Assembly: GCA_002375765.1 (NCBI GenBank) | Contig: DFMV01000040.1 | Coordinates: 45,967-109,966, forward strand | Direction of reading: 5' to 3' | Length of the DNA: 64,000 nt | DNA from: Rhizobiales bacterium UBA3584 | GTDB lineage: Bacteria; Pseudomonadota; Alphaproteobacteria; Rhizobiales; Devosiaceae | Shown: in pieces, positions 36,068 to 45,588 of the stretch | Position numbering within the stretch: the first letter of the stretch is position 1 | Layout: every line of letters starts with the position of its first letter | Translations under genes and position numbers: made by a program | The notes under the pieces: model-generated | What the model was told of the DNA's origin: nothing | Database searches by the model: none | The model's input: only the letters and a program-made list of their open reading frames with translations

Positions 36068-36928
36068 ATGGCCAAGGACCAGACACAGGCGAGTTATCTC
36101 GATCGATTGAACCGGGTCGATGATTATGTGTTTGCCCATCTCGAGGACGAGATTTCATTTGATCGGCTGGCCGAGATCGCGTGCCTTTCGCCTTACCACT
36201 GGAGCCGGATCTATTCGGCGATGCGGGGGGAGACAATCGTTGCGACGGTGCGGCGACTCAGGCTGCAACGCGCCGCCGACCGGCTGGCCAATTCGGGCGC
36301 CGATATCGGCGAGATCGCCAGCCGCGCAGGTTATGGTTCGACCGAAACGTTCGGGCGGGCGTTCAAGGATGCGTTCGGGATGAGCCCGGCGGCCTATCGG
36401 CAAGCGGGATCGCATGCGGCGTTCGCGCGGGCCAATGAAGCGGCGAACGCCGAGGGATTTGCCGTGGAGCTGGTTGCGCTCGCCGAGCGACGCTGCGCCG
36501 GGATCGACCACAACGGCAGCTACATGGAAATCGACCACGCCATGGGGCGGCTGTTTTCCGAACTTGCCGGCAGCCAGGCGCTTCCCGCAAGCCCGCAGAT
36601 GATCGGGGTGTTTTTCGACGATCCCGATCTGGGCCCGGAAAGCGAGCTGCGCTCGCGCGCCTGCCTGCCGATTGGTGAGATGGTGGCTATCGACGCGCCG
36701 ATGGTGGAAACCACGTTGCGCGGCGGGCTTTACGCGCGGCTCAATTATACCGGCCCCTATGCCGACATGCGCGGGGCGTATCGCTGGCTGTTGGGCACCT
36801 GGTTGCCCAAATCGGGATATGAGCCCGATGACGCGCCGATCTTTGAAGCCTATCTCAACGATCCGCGCGCGGTGCCGCAAAACCAGTTGCGGACCGATAT
36901 CCATCTGCCGCTTAAGGATATGGGGTGA
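36068..36928 (+). CDS. AraC-family regulator with GyrI-like effector domain
   Basis: 286 residues. The N-terminal double HTH of the AraC/Rob kind (LAEIACLSPYHWSRIYSAM, IGEIASRAGYGSTETFGRAF, GMSPAAYR) is followed by a C-terminal GyrI-like domain (about 130-280; YARLNYTGPYADMRGAYRWL) that binds small, often hydrophobic, molecules in relatives. It is followed by a DUF1801 gene in GTGA overlap and a cupin gene, which look like its operon. Confidence 0.9.
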   Translation: MAKDQTQASYLDRLNRVDDYVFAHLEDEISFDRLAEIACLSPYHWSRIYSAMRGETIVATVRRLRLQRAADRLANSGADIGEIASRAGYGSTETFGRAFKDAFGMSPAAYRQAGSHAAFARANEAANAEGFAVELVALAERRCAGIDHNGSYMEIDHAMGRLFSELAGSQALPASPQMIGVFFDDPDLGPESELRSRACLPIGEMVAIDAPMVETTLRGGLYARLNYTGPYADMRGAYRWLLGTWLPKSGYEPDDAPIFEAYLNDPRAVPQNQLRTDIHLPLKDMG

Positions 36929-37341
36929 GCGCGCCGCCCGTGCCGCCCGATGTGGCGCAGGCGCTGTCGCGGCATCCTGCGCGGGTTCAGGAACAATTGC
37001 GCGACATCCGCCAGATGATTTTTGCGACCGCATCGGCAATTGAGGGCGTTGGGCCGCTGACCGAAACGCTGAAATGGGGTGAGCCGGCCTATCTGACCGA
37101 AAAGACCCGCTCGGGCACCACGATCCGGCTGGGTGTATCGAAACTGGCGCCCGACAGGGGCGCGGTGTTTTTCAATTGCCGGACAAACCTTGTTGGAAAT
37201 TTCAGGGCGAATTTCGCTGATAGCTTCAGCTTTGAAGGCAATCGGGCGCTTATTGTTCCGGCTTCGGGCCGACTGGAGGAGACGCCGCTTGCGTTGTGCC
37301 TGCGGGCGGCGCTGACATATCATCGGCGCGGCAACGCTTAA
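36925..37341 (+). CDS. DUF1801-domain protein
   Basis: 138 residues with the DUF1801 pattern ([45 protein letters not shown]). Its function is unknown. The start is GTG at 36925, overlapping the AraC stop (GTGA), which indicates translational coupling. Confidence 0.82.
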   Translation: MSAPPVPPDVAQALSRHPARVQEQLRDIRQMIFATASAIEGVGPLTETLKWGEPAYLTEKTRSGTTIRLGVSKLAPDRGAVFFNCRTNLVGNFRANFADSFSFEGNRALIVPASGRLEETPLALCLRAALTYHRRGNA

Positions 37342-37357
37342 AACGAAGGGATCGATT

Positions 37358-37753
37358 GTGGAGATCATCAGGGCAGGCGCGACAGCGTCGGGGAAAGGGC
37401 CGGCGGACTGGTTCACCGGCACGGTGCGGATCGACCCGCTGTTCAACCGGTTCGATCCCGAGCGGGTTCAGGGGGCGGCGGTGACGTTCGAGCCCGGCGC
37501 GCGGACGGCATGGCATACCCATCCGCTCGGTCAGACGCTTATCGTGACCTCGGGCTTCGGGCGGGCGCAACGTTGGGACGGCCCGATCGAGGAGATCGGG
37601 CCCGGTGACGTCGTCTGGTTTGCACCCGGTGAAAAGCATTGGCACGGGGCCGGGCCGGAGACGGCGATGACGCACATCGCCGTGCAGGAGGTTCAGGACG
37701 GCAGGGCAGTCGACTGGTTGGAGAAGGTTTCCGACGAGGAGTATGGGGCGTAA
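37358..37753 (+). CDS. Single-domain cupin, hydroxynitrile lyase (GtHNL)-like
   Basis: 131 residues, GTG start at 37358. Length and sequence closely follow the small manganese cupins that include the R-selective hydroxynitrile lyase of Granulicella tundricola. The metal ligands His53, His55, Gln59 and His94 all fall at the same numbers ([18 protein letters not shown]), and [16 protein letters not shown] and MTHIAVQE are shared family blocks. Many proteins in this family have unknown physiological roles, so lyase activity is possible rather than established. Confidence 0.85.
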   Translation: MEIIRAGATASGKGPADWFTGTVRIDPLFNRFDPERVQGAAVTFEPGARTAWHTHPLGQTLIVTSGFGRAQRWDGPIEEIGPGDVVWFAPGEKHWHGAGPETAMTHIAVQEVQDGRAVDWLEKVSDEEYGA

Positions 37754-37834
37754 GCGCGGCAAGGGTTCATCGCCCGTTTGCGTGGGCCCTGGTGAACCCG
37801 GTGCTCAAGAGAGAACCGCCGGGTCTGCCGGTTA

Positions 37835-37863
37835 CTGGATCCCGGCTCAAGGCCGGGATGACA
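37835..37863 (+). repeat. Palindromic repeat between convergent genes
   Basis: CTGGATCCCGGC-TCAA-GGCCGGGATGACA, short form of the family, between the cupin gene and the convergent esterase gene. Confidence 0.78.
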
Positions 37864-37893
37864 TTGGTGGGATATGGGTGATTTTGTGAGGCT

Positions 37894-38859
37894 TTAGGCG
37901 CCGAGACGTTCTCTGAGCCACGCCGCCCCATCGTCGAGCGCCCGCGCGGCGAGGGATGAGACCGAGACCGCTTCGAGAAACGCGTGGACCGAGCCGGGGT
38001 AGAGGCCGCCCGAGACCGGGACATTGGCCGCCTCGAAGTTCGATTTGAGGGCCAGGTTTTCGTCTCGGAGGATGTCGAGGTCGGCGATGGTCATGAAGGT
38101 CGGGGGCAAGCCCTTCAGGTCCGCGAGGATGGGGCTGACGAAGGGGTCGGTGCGCTGGGCGGGCTCGCGGATATAGTTGGACCAGAGGGTTTCCATTTCC
38201 GCGGTGCCGAGAAGATAGTGGCCATCGGCGAAACGCCGGTGGCTTTCGCTTTCCATGCGCGCATCGAAGGCTCCGTAATTGAGCACAACGCCGGAAAGCG
38301 CATCGCCATAGTCGCTTTCGCGCAGGGTGAGCGCTGTGGCAAGGGCGAGATTGGCGCCCGCCGAATCCCCGCCGATGGCCAGACGGGCCGGGTCGATGCC
38401 CCATTCCTCGCCGCGATTGGCCAGAAGGCGCACCAGATCGGCCAGAAGGGTGAGCTGGTTGGGGAATTTGGTCTCCGGGGCAAGCGGGTATTCCACCCCG
38501 ATCACCGTGATGCCGGCGCGGGAAGCGTATTCGCGCATCAGCCGGTCATGGGTATCAAGACTGAAAAAGGTCCAGCCGCCGCCATGCAGATAGATCAGTG
38601 CCGGAAGCGGGCCGGGGCGAGGGGTGTGGATGCGGGTGCGCAGTTGACCGATAACCCTGTTGACCGAGCGGTAAAGGGCTGGGCCACCCTTTGCCCAGGG
38701 CGCGCGCACCGCTTCGGCGAACTGGCGCCGGGTTTCGATATCGAGGGTTTGAAAGGCAGGAAATTGCCCATAGGCGGCGGTTACGCCATCGACAAAGGCG
38801 ATCAGCTCAGGGTCGAGCCCTTCGGCAAGCCGGGGGTCGGAATTGGGACCGTTTTGCAT
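37894..38859 (-). CDS. Alpha/beta hydrolase, hormone-sensitive-lipase family
   Basis: 321-residue esterase with the HSL oxyanion motif HGGGW, nucleophile elbow GDSAGAN, Asp in DILRDEN and His in SVHAFLE, a complete triad. No signal peptide, so cytoplasmic. It stands alone; the substrate is unknown. Confidence 0.92.
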   Translation of the reverse strand: MQNGPNSDPRLAEGLDPELIAFVDGVTAAYGQFPAFQTLDIETRRQFAEAVRAPWAKGGPALYRSVNRVIGQLRTRIHTPRPGPLPALIYLHGGGWTFFSLDTHDRLMREYASRAGITVIGVEYPLAPETKFPNQLTLLADLVRLLANRGEEWGIDPARLAIGGDSAGANLALATALTLRESDYGDALSGVVLNYGAFDARMESESHRRFADGHYLLGTAEMETLWSNYIREPAQRTDPFVSPILADLKGLPPTFMTIADLDILRDENLALKSNFEAANVPVSGGLYPGSVHAFLEAVSVSSLAARALDDGAAWLRERLGA

Positions 38860-38970
38860 TAAATCATACTATAATAAGGCTAAGAAAAGATCCTTCTATA
38901 GTGGCGGGACCTTAAATCGGAATTGTGGGAATCGTTTCAATTGTATGTGCATGTCGGGCCGGCTCGAGAG

Positions 38971-40641
38971 TTACCGCGGCTGACCGGCCTCGCGCAGGGA
39001 TCGATCCGTCAGGACCATGAGGCGGAACGGGGTGTTTTCGGGCAGCAGGGCGTGGGTGGCCAGGAGCACGGTGCGCCCGGCCAGCGCGTTGGGGAAATCC
39101 GCAAGGAGGGCCAGTTCGGTTTCCCGGTCGAGCCCGGCTGTGGGCTCGTCCAGAAGAACGATCGGGGCCGGAGAGAGCAGGGTGCGGGCGAGGCACAGGC
39201 GTCTTGCCTGCCCGGCCGACAGGGTCGTGCCGGTTTCGCCCAATATCGTATCGAGGCCGTGGGGCAGGGCGCGGATTGTGGTTTCGAGCCGGGCATTTTT
39301 CAGCGCGGCGTAAAGTTCGGCATCGGTGGCGTCGGGTTTGGCAATCAGGAGGTTGTTGCGCACCGTATCGAGAAAAACGGGGCTCTCCTGGCTGAGCAGG
39401 GCGATATGGGCGTGCAGATCGGTCTGGGCGATGTCGCGGATATCGGTGCCATCGATGCGGATGGCGCCCGATTGGGGATCGTAAAGGCGCAGCAGGAGGT
39501 GGAGCAGGCTCGACTTTCCCGCGCCGCTGGGGCCGGAGATGGCGATGTGTTCGCCCGGAGCGAGTGTGAGCGAGACCTCGGATAGGACCGGCTCGGCGTT
39601 GGGGTAGGCGAACGCCACGGTTTCAAATGTGATGGCGCCGGTTGTCGGGCAGGGCACCGGGCGGGCCAGGTCGCGTATGGCGATCGGAGCGGTGGCGATC
39701 TGGTGCAGGCGCTCGGCGGAGGCCAGCGCAGCGCCGAGCTTGCCGATGGAGCGCACGATGACGGCGGTCGCTTCGAAACTGCCCAGCGCGGCAAAGACCA
39801 GACCGGCAAGGACGGGGCCTTCAAGGGCGCCCGATTGCACGGCACTCAATCCGACAAAGACAATGGCGAGCAGCGCGAGGCCGGTGACGGCCTGCACGGC
39901 CGCCGCGGCAATCGTTGTGGCCAGGCCCTGACGGTTGCGCAGGTGGGCGAGGGTTTTGCTGGCCGCGTCGAAACGGGCGGCGACAAAGCCGGTCTGGCCG
40001 AAAACGACGAGATCGTCATGGCCTGCGATGGCGTCGAGCACATGGGCGCGCAAGGTGGCGGCGGCTTGGACGGCATCGCGGCCCAGCGTCCTGGTCGTGC
40101 GGGCGAGAACGGCGGGAATGACGAGAATGCTCGTGGCGATGGCGCCCAGATAGATCCACGCGGCGTCGGGCAAAAGGACGAACAGCACCGCCGAGACCGC
40201 GCCGCCGAGCACCAGCGCGGCAAGGAACGGGCCGATGGCGAGCAGGAAGACGGTATCGAGTGCGTCGATATCGGCGGTCATGCGGGTGACGAGATCGCCG
40301 TGGCGCAAGGAGCGATCGGCCAGTGGCAGGCGCGGGAACAGCGCGCCAAACAGCCAGCGGCGCAGATCGGACAGCAGGGTAAGGGTGGCGTTGTGGCCGA
40401 CCAGTTTTTCAAAATAGCGGGCCAGGATGCGGATAAAGGAAAAGCCGCGCACCATGGCCGAGGGGGCGAAAAGATTGAACGAGACGCCGAGCGCGGTCAG
40501 CGCGGTGGCGGTCAAAAACCATCCCGAAACGCCGAGCAGAGCGGTGCCGGCGGCCAGCGTTACGAGCGAAAGCAACAGCGCGAGGGCAAGCCTTCCGGCG
40601 TGCGGCCTGAACAGAGGCGCGAAAAACAAGAGCGACTTCAT
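38971..40641 (-). CDS. cydC: Thiol reductant ABC exporter subunit CydC
   Basis: 556 residues, six membrane segments then an ATPase domain: Walker A GPSGAGKSS, a signature reading LSAGQARR (Ala for the usual second Gly), Walker B IVLLDEP. With CydD it exports glutathione/cysteine to the periplasm, needed for cytochrome bd and c-type cytochrome assembly. It overlaps cydD by 4 bases and is divergent from cydABX. Confidence 0.94.
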   Translation of the reverse strand: MKSLLFFAPLFRPHAGRLALALLLSLVTLAAGTALLGVSGWFLTATALTALGVSFNLFAPSAMVRGFSFIRILARYFEKLVGHNATLTLLSDLRRWLFGALFPRLPLADRSLRHGDLVTRMTADIDALDTVFLLAIGPFLAALVLGGAVSAVLFVLLPDAAWIYLGAIATSILVIPAVLARTTRTLGRDAVQAAATLRAHVLDAIAGHDDLVVFGQTGFVAARFDAASKTLAHLRNRQGLATTIAAAAVQAVTGLALLAIVFVGLSAVQSGALEGPVLAGLVFAALGSFEATAVIVRSIGKLGAALASAERLHQIATAPIAIRDLARPVPCPTTGAITFETVAFAYPNAEPVLSEVSLTLAPGEHIAISGPSGAGKSSLLHLLLRLYDPQSGAIRIDGTDIRDIAQTDLHAHIALLSQESPVFLDTVRNNLLIAKPDATDAELYAALKNARLETTIRALPHGLDTILGETGTTLSAGQARRLCLARTLLSPAPIVLLDEPTAGLDRETELALLADFPNALAGRTVLLATHALLPENTPFRLMVLTDRSLREAGQPR

Positions 40642-42398
40642 GCGCGGTCCTCCCGCCTGCTCGCGGACGGTTTGGCGCGATGCGGCGTCGCCAGCAGCTT
40701 GCCGCCGGCCATGCGCAGCACGGAATCGGCGCGGGCGGCGACGGTCGCGGAGTGGGTGAGAATAATCAGGGTGCGGCCTGCGGCGAAGGCGAAGACCTGA
40801 TCGAGCACTTGGGCTTCGGTTTCGGGGTCGAGATGGGCGGTGGGCTCATCGAGGATGATGAGCGCCGGATCGGTCAGAAACAGCCGGGCCAGCCCGATGC
40901 GCTGGATCTGGCCGCCCGAGAGCCCGTATCCGCCTTCGCCAACCAGAGTGTCGAGGCCGTCGGGGAGCGCAGTCGCGAACGCGGTCACCAGCGCGCGGTC
41001 GGCAGCGGATGCGATGGCGGCGCGGTTGGCCAGGGGATCGGCAAAGCCGATGTTTTCGGCGATGGTGCCGGTGAAGATGCGGGGCTTTTGGGCGATGAAA
41101 GCGAGGGCGCCGCGCAGATCGGGTTCGGACCAGTCAGCGACCGGGCGGCCATCCAGACCGATCGCGCCATCGAACGGGATCAGTCTGGTTATGGCGCGGG
41201 CGAGGGTGGATTTGCCGATGCCGCTCGGGCCCATGATGGCGAGGGTCTTGCTCGGGGGCAGATCGAGGTCGAGGGCGTTAAGGATGGGGGTGCCCAAAGC
41301 GGTCTGGACGGTGAGGCCGTTGATGGTGAGACCGGCAGCGGGTTTGCCTGCCGCAGCGGGCGGCGCGAGGTCGGCGCTTTGCAGAGCATCGGGGGCGGCG
41401 ACGAGGCTTTCGATTTCGGCCAGAGCCGAGCGGGCGGTGGCGCGGTCGTGATAGTGGGCGGCCAGTTGGCGCAGCGGGGCATAGACTTCCGGCGCCATGA
41501 TGAGGGCGAGCAACCCCGCGCTGAGGGTCAGGCCGGGGTTGATGCCGAGGAACCCCAGATAGGTCAGGCCGACATAAAGCGCGACGCCGGCGACACCGAG
41601 GGCGGCGAAAAATTCGAGGATAGCCGAGGACAGAAAGGCGATGCGCAGCACGGCGTTGGTGCGGCGGCGCAAGGCTTCGCTGGCGGCGTGAACGTCGTTT
41701 ATGGCGTCGGCCTCGCGTCCGAAGAGCTTGAGGGTCAGCAAGCCGCGCAGCCGGTCGGCGAAATGGGCCGAAAGGCGCGAGAGCGCATTGGCCTGCCGGT
41801 CGGTGGCCGCCTGGGCGCCCCAGCCGGCCAGCGCCATGAACACCGGGATCAGCGGCGCGGTGAACAGAAACAACAGCGCCACGACCCAATCGATGGGGAA
41901 CAGAACGACCGCAAAGGCGACGGGCAGGATGGCTGCGGCGATCATGGCGGGAAGGTAGCGGGCAAAGAAATTTTCCAGCCCGTCGACCTGATCGATCAAG
42001 GCCGCGGCAACGGCGCCAGAGGCGGGCTTCAGACCCAGCGCGTGGCGTTGGGCGAGAAGGTGGGAGAACAGGCGATCGCGCAAGGACTTCTTGATGGCTT
42101 GGGCGCCGATGGTGCCGGCCTGCTCCCCGATCATGCCCAGAACGGCGCGGGCAAGGATGATGACGGCCATTGCACCGATGAGCCCCATCACGGCGGCAAG
42201 CGATTCGCCATCCTCGATGGTGCGGCCCAGCGTTTGCGCCAAAAGCCACGCATAGACCACAAGCAGCACACCCGAGACGAGCGGGGTAACGATGGCGAGG
42301 GTGAGCGCATGCCCGCCCAGCGTCCGCAAACCCATGAGGTTGCTCGCGCCTTTTGCCGGTGCAATCGTATCAGTTGGTGAGGCCATTTTGCGTACCAT
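40638..42398 (-). CDS. cydD: Thiol reductant ABC exporter subunit CydD
   Basis: 586 residues, membrane domain followed by an ATPase domain with GPSGIGKST, LSGGQIQR and LIILDEPTAHLD. The start at 42398 gives MVRKMASP; the ATG at 42386 is an alternative. The 161-base gap to cydA holds the FixK/FNR box, which may serve both directions. Confidence 0.94.
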   Translation of the reverse strand: MVRKMASPTDTIAPAKGASNLMGLRTLGGHALTLAIVTPLVSGVLLVVYAWLLAQTLGRTIEDGESLAAVMGLIGAMAVIILARAVLGMIGEQAGTIGAQAIKKSLRDRLFSHLLAQRHALGLKPASGAVAAALIDQVDGLENFFARYLPAMIAAAILPVAFAVVLFPIDWVVALLFLFTAPLIPVFMALAGWGAQAATDRQANALSRLSAHFADRLRGLLTLKLFGREADAINDVHAASEALRRRTNAVLRIAFLSSAILEFFAALGVAGVALYVGLTYLGFLGINPGLTLSAGLLALIMAPEVYAPLRQLAAHYHDRATARSALAEIESLVAAPDALQSADLAPPAAAGKPAAGLTINGLTVQTALGTPILNALDLDLPPSKTLAIMGPSGIGKSTLARAITRLIPFDGAIGLDGRPVADWSEPDLRGALAFIAQKPRIFTGTIAENIGFADPLANRAAIASAADRALVTAFATALPDGLDTLVGEGGYGLSGGQIQRIGLARLFLTDPALIILDEPTAHLDPETEAQVLDQVFAFAAGRTLIILTHSATVAARADSVLRMAGGKLLATPHRAKPSASRREDRA

Positions 42399-42445
42399 AC
42401 GCGAAAGTAAGGGCGTGGGGATGCGTTATCCCGCCGCGCGGCGCC

Positions 42446-42459
42446 TTGATCCAGGTCAA
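42446..42459. promoter_or_regulatory. FixK/FNR-type box upstream of cydA
   Basis: TTGAT-CCAG-GTCAA, one mismatch from the consensus TTGAT-N4-ATCAA, centred about 107 bases before the cydA ATG. It predicts low-oxygen induction of cytochrome bd, and possibly of cydDC on the other strand. Confidence 0.7.
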
Positions 42460-42559
42460 TGTGGCCAAACGGTGCTAAAGTGTAGGCGTTAGGCAGTCGC
42501 CATCCGCCAGTTCCGGCGCTCGATCTGCGGATGGCACGTAACGATTTAGGGGCATACCT

Positions 42560-44194
42560 ATGATCGACGAAGTCGTCGTAAACCTGTCGCGATTGCAATT
42601 TGCTGCGACCGCTCTCTATCACTTCCTGTTCGTGCCGCTGACGCTGGGGCTTTCTTTCATGATGGCGATCATGGAGAGCACCTATGTGATGACGGGGCGC
42701 GAGATCTGGCGAAAGATGACCCTGTTCTGGGGCACGCTGTTCGGCATCAACTTCGCCATGGGCGTTGCGACCGGCATCGTCATGGAATTCCAGTTCGGGA
42801 TGAACTGGTCCTATTACAGCCATTACGTGGGCGACGTGTTCGGCGCGCCTCTGGCCATTGAAGGGCTGATGGCGTTTTTCCTCGAAGCCACGTTTATCGG
42901 GCTGTTCTTTTTCGGCTGGGACCGGCTTTCCAAGGTCGGCCATCTGGTCGTCACCTGGCTCGTGGCGCTGGGAGCCAATTTCTCGGCCCTGTGGATCCTG
43001 ATCGCCAATGGCTGGATGCAGTATCCGGTGGGCGCGACATTCAATCCCGACACCATGCGCATGGAAGTGACCGACTTCATGGCGGTGCTGTTCAACCCGG
43101 TGGCGCAGGCCAAATTCGTGCACACGGTTTCGGCCGGGTATGTAACGGGCGCGGTGTTCGTGTTCGGCATCAGCGCGCTGTTCCTGCTCAAGGGCAAGCA
43201 TGTCGAACTGGCCAGGCGCTCGATGGTGGTGGCAGCCAGTTTCGGCCTGGCTTCGGCATTGTCGGTGGTCGTTCTGGGCGACGAGAGCGGGTATGTGGCG
43301 ACCGAGCATCAGAAGATGAAGATCGCGGCGATGGAGGCGATGTATCACACAGAGCCCGCCCCCGCCGGGCTGAGCCTTGTGGCGTTTCCCATCGGCAATG
43401 GCGAGGTGTTCGAGATCAAGATCCCCTGGGTTCTAGGCCTGATCACGACGCGCAGCTTCGATACGGAACTTCCCGGCATCGACGAGCTTGTCGAGCACGC
43501 GGAAACGCGGATCGAAAACGGGCTTTTGGCCTATGAGGCCGTCGCGGCCCTTGAGGAGAACCGGCAGGATGAAGATGCCCGCGCGGTGATCTCGGAAACC
43601 TGGCCCGATCTGGGCTATGCGCTGCTCCTCAAGCGCTATCGGGTCGATATCGAGAACGCCACGCCCGAGGAAATCTCAATGGCGGCGGCCGATACGGTGC
43701 CGGCGGTGTGGCCCCTGTTCTGGACTTTCCGGCTGATGGTGGGCATCGGGTTCTTCTTTATCGCGTTCTTTGCCCTTTCCTTCTGGAAGGCGTCACGCGG
43801 CACGCTGGAGACCCATCGCTGGTTCTTGTGGGGCGCCGTGGCGGCCATGCCACTGCCCTGGCTTGCGGCGGAGGCGGGCTGGATCATCGCCGAGTTCGGG
43901 CGACAGCCCTGGGCCATCGAGGGGGTTCTGCCGACCTTTTATGCGGCCTCGGGGCTGACCGTGCTCGACCTTTCGCTCAGCCTGACCTTCTATGTCACGG
44001 TCTATACGATCCTGGCGATCATCATGGTGATCCTGATGGTCAAGGCGATCCAGGCCGGGCCCAAGGATTATGTGGCGCTCCTCAATGGCGAGCCTGACGC
44101 CATGGAAACGCCCGCGCCCAAATCGGACATTCCGCAATCGCCTGAAGGCTATGGCGATGACGAGCCAAGCGGCAAGCCCGCCCCGGCTGAATAA
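42560..44194 (+). CDS. cydA: Cytochrome bd ubiquinol oxidase subunit I
   Basis: 544 residues. Haem ligands are visible: His21 (ALYHFLFVPL, matching E. coli His19 for b595), His188 (FVHTVSAGY, b558) and Met393 (RLMVGIG, b558). The hallmark GRQPWAIEGVLPT is present. The long segment between about 255 and 385 (ESGYVATEHQKMK onward) is the quinol-binding Q-loop of the long type. Located in the inner membrane with CydB and CydX; a high-affinity terminal oxidase. Confidence 0.97.
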   Translation: MIDEVVVNLSRLQFAATALYHFLFVPLTLGLSFMMAIMESTYVMTGREIWRKMTLFWGTLFGINFAMGVATGIVMEFQFGMNWSYYSHYVGDVFGAPLAIEGLMAFFLEATFIGLFFFGWDRLSKVGHLVVTWLVALGANFSALWILIANGWMQYPVGATFNPDTMRMEVTDFMAVLFNPVAQAKFVHTVSAGYVTGAVFVFGISALFLLKGKHVELARRSMVVAASFGLASALSVVVLGDESGYVATEHQKMKIAAMEAMYHTEPAPAGLSLVAFPIGNGEVFEIKIPWVLGLITTRSFDTELPGIDELVEHAETRIENGLLAYEAVAALEENRQDEDARAVISETWPDLGYALLLKRYRVDIENATPEEISMAAADTVPAVWPLFWTFRLMVGIGFFFIAFFALSFWKASRGTLETHRWFLWGAVAAMPLPWLAAEAGWIIAEFGRQPWAIEGVLPTFYAASGLTVLDLSLSLTFYVTVYTILAIIMVILMVKAIQAGPKDYVALLNGEPDAMETPAPKSDIPQSPEGYGDDEPSGKPAPAE

Positions 44195-44206
44195 GGAGAG
44201 CGAAAA

Positions 44207-45355
44207 ATGGATTTCATTCCAATTGATTATGAAACGCTGCGCCTTATCTGGTGGGCGCTGCTGGGCGTGCTTCTGATCGGCTTTGCCATCATGGGCGGCA
44301 TGGATCTGGGCATGGGGGCGCTGTTGCCCTTTGTGGCCCGGACCGACGACGAGCGGCGCGTAATGCTCAACCTGCAGGGCCCGACCTGGGAGGGCAATCA
44401 GGTGTGGCTGGTGCTTGGCGGCGGCGCGATCTTTGCGGCCTTTCCGCCGCTTTATGCGGTGAGCTTTTCAGGCTTTTACCTGGCGATGATCGTGATCCTG
44501 TTTGCCCTGATCCTGCGGCCCGTGGGCTTCAAATATCGCGGCAAGGTCACCGATCCGCGCTGGCGCAGTGCCTGGGATTGTGCCTTGTTCATCGGCGGTT
44601 TCGTGCCGGCGCTGATCCTGGGCGTTGCCGTGGGCAATGCGCTGTTAGGCGCGCCCTTCGATCTCGATAACACTTTGCGGCCCTCCTATCTGGGCAATTT
44701 CTTCGGGCTTTTGACACCCTTCGCGCTGTTGTGCGGGCTGGTGAGCCTTTCCATGCTGGTGGTGATGGGCGCGAGCGTGCTCGCGGCACGCACCGAGGGG
44801 GCGCTTGCAGAGCGGGCCGCGCAATATGGCCAATGGGCGGCGCTGGCGGCCATGGGGCTGTTCGCTCTCGCCGGGCTGTGGATCGCCTTCGGGATCGAGG
44901 GTTATGTCATCACCAGCGCGGTGGTGACCGATCAGGCGTCGAACCCGCTGGCCAAGACCGTGGCGCGCGAAGTTGGCGGCTGGATGGCCAATTATGGACA
45001 TTATCCCTGGATGATGGTTGCGCCGGCCCTGGGCTTTCTGGGCATGGCGGGGGCGGCTGCCGGCATCAAGACGTATCCGGGTGCCATGACAATCATATCG
45101 GCGGGGCTGGGCGTGTTCGGGATCGTGGCAACGGCGGGGCTTTCGATGTTCCCGTTCCTTCTGCCGTCCTCGCACAACCCGGTGGCGAGCCTGACTGTGT
45201 GGGACGCGACATCGAGCCATCTGACGCTGTTCATCATGCTGATCGCCACGCTGATCTTCATGCCGATCATCCTTGCCTACACAAGCTGGGTGTACAAGGT
45301 GATGAGCGGCCCGGTGACCAACACCAGCCTTGGCAAAAACCCCAACGCCTACTGA
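44207..45355 (+). CDS. cydB: Cytochrome bd ubiquinol oxidase subunit II
   Basis: 382 residues, about eight membrane segments, with the family start LIWWALLGVLLIGFAIMGG and the block GPTWEGNQVWLVLGGGAIFA. It is 12 bases after cydA with AGGAG upstream, and followed 12 bases later by cydX. Confidence 0.97.
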   Translation: MDFIPIDYETLRLIWWALLGVLLIGFAIMGGMDLGMGALLPFVARTDDERRVMLNLQGPTWEGNQVWLVLGGGAIFAAFPPLYAVSFSGFYLAMIVILFALILRPVGFKYRGKVTDPRWRSAWDCALFIGGFVPALILGVAVGNALLGAPFDLDNTLRPSYLGNFFGLLTPFALLCGLVSLSMLVVMGASVLAARTEGALAERAAQYGQWAALAAMGLFALAGLWIAFGIEGYVITSAVVTDQASNPLAKTVAREVGGWMANYGHYPWMMVAPALGFLGMAGAAAGIKTYPGAMTIISAGLGVFGIVATAGLSMFPFLLPSSHNPVASLTVWDATSSHLTLFIMLIATLIFMPIILAYTSWVYKVMSGPVTNTSLGKNPNAY

Positions 45356-45367
45356 GAGGAACGATCT

Positions 45368-45481
45368 ATGTGGTATTTTTCGTGGATTTTGGGTGTCGGG
45401 CTGGCCTGCGCCTTCGCCATTCTCAACGCCATGTGGTTCGAGATGCGCGAGGATCGGCGGGAAGTGCGGGACAAGTCCTGA
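45368..45481 (+). CDS. cydX: Cytochrome bd small subunit CydX
   Basis: 37 residues, MWYFSWILGVGLACAFAILN then AMWFEMREDRREVRDKS. Typical CydX/YbgT: an N-terminal MWYF(S/A)W, one membrane helix and a charged tail. AGAGGAA precedes the ATG. It stabilises the oxidase haems in characterised systems. Easily missed because of its length. Confidence 0.95.
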   Translation: MWYFSWILGVGLACAFAILNAMWFEMREDRREVRDKS

Positions 45482-45507
45482 GCGCCTCGGGGGTGTGGAC
45501 GCGCTGA

Positions 45508-45539
45508 CTGGACCCCGGGAATAAATCCTGGGGTGACAG
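45508..45539 (+). repeat. Palindromic repeat downstream of cydX
   Basis: CTGGACCCCGGGAATAAATC then CTGGGGTGACAG: the 72-bp repeat core with one stem mismatch, lying between cydX and the convergent gntR terminator. Confidence 0.78.
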
Positions 45540-45562
45540 TTGCGGTGGGACGATGAGCTGAC

Positions 45563-45586
45563 AAAAAAACGCGCCAGTCGTGGCGC
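45563..45586 (-). terminator. Rho-independent terminator of the gntR gene
   Basis: Read on the minus strand: stem GCGCCA, loop CGAC, TGGCGC, then G and seven T. It begins 3 bases after the gntR stop. Confidence 0.85.
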
Positions 45587-45588
45587 CC

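Noticed and set aside
40680..42380. 566-codon open frame on the + strand
   Set aside because: Antisense to cydD, rich in Gly/Gln/Glu with no domain; a high-GC shadow of a clear gene.
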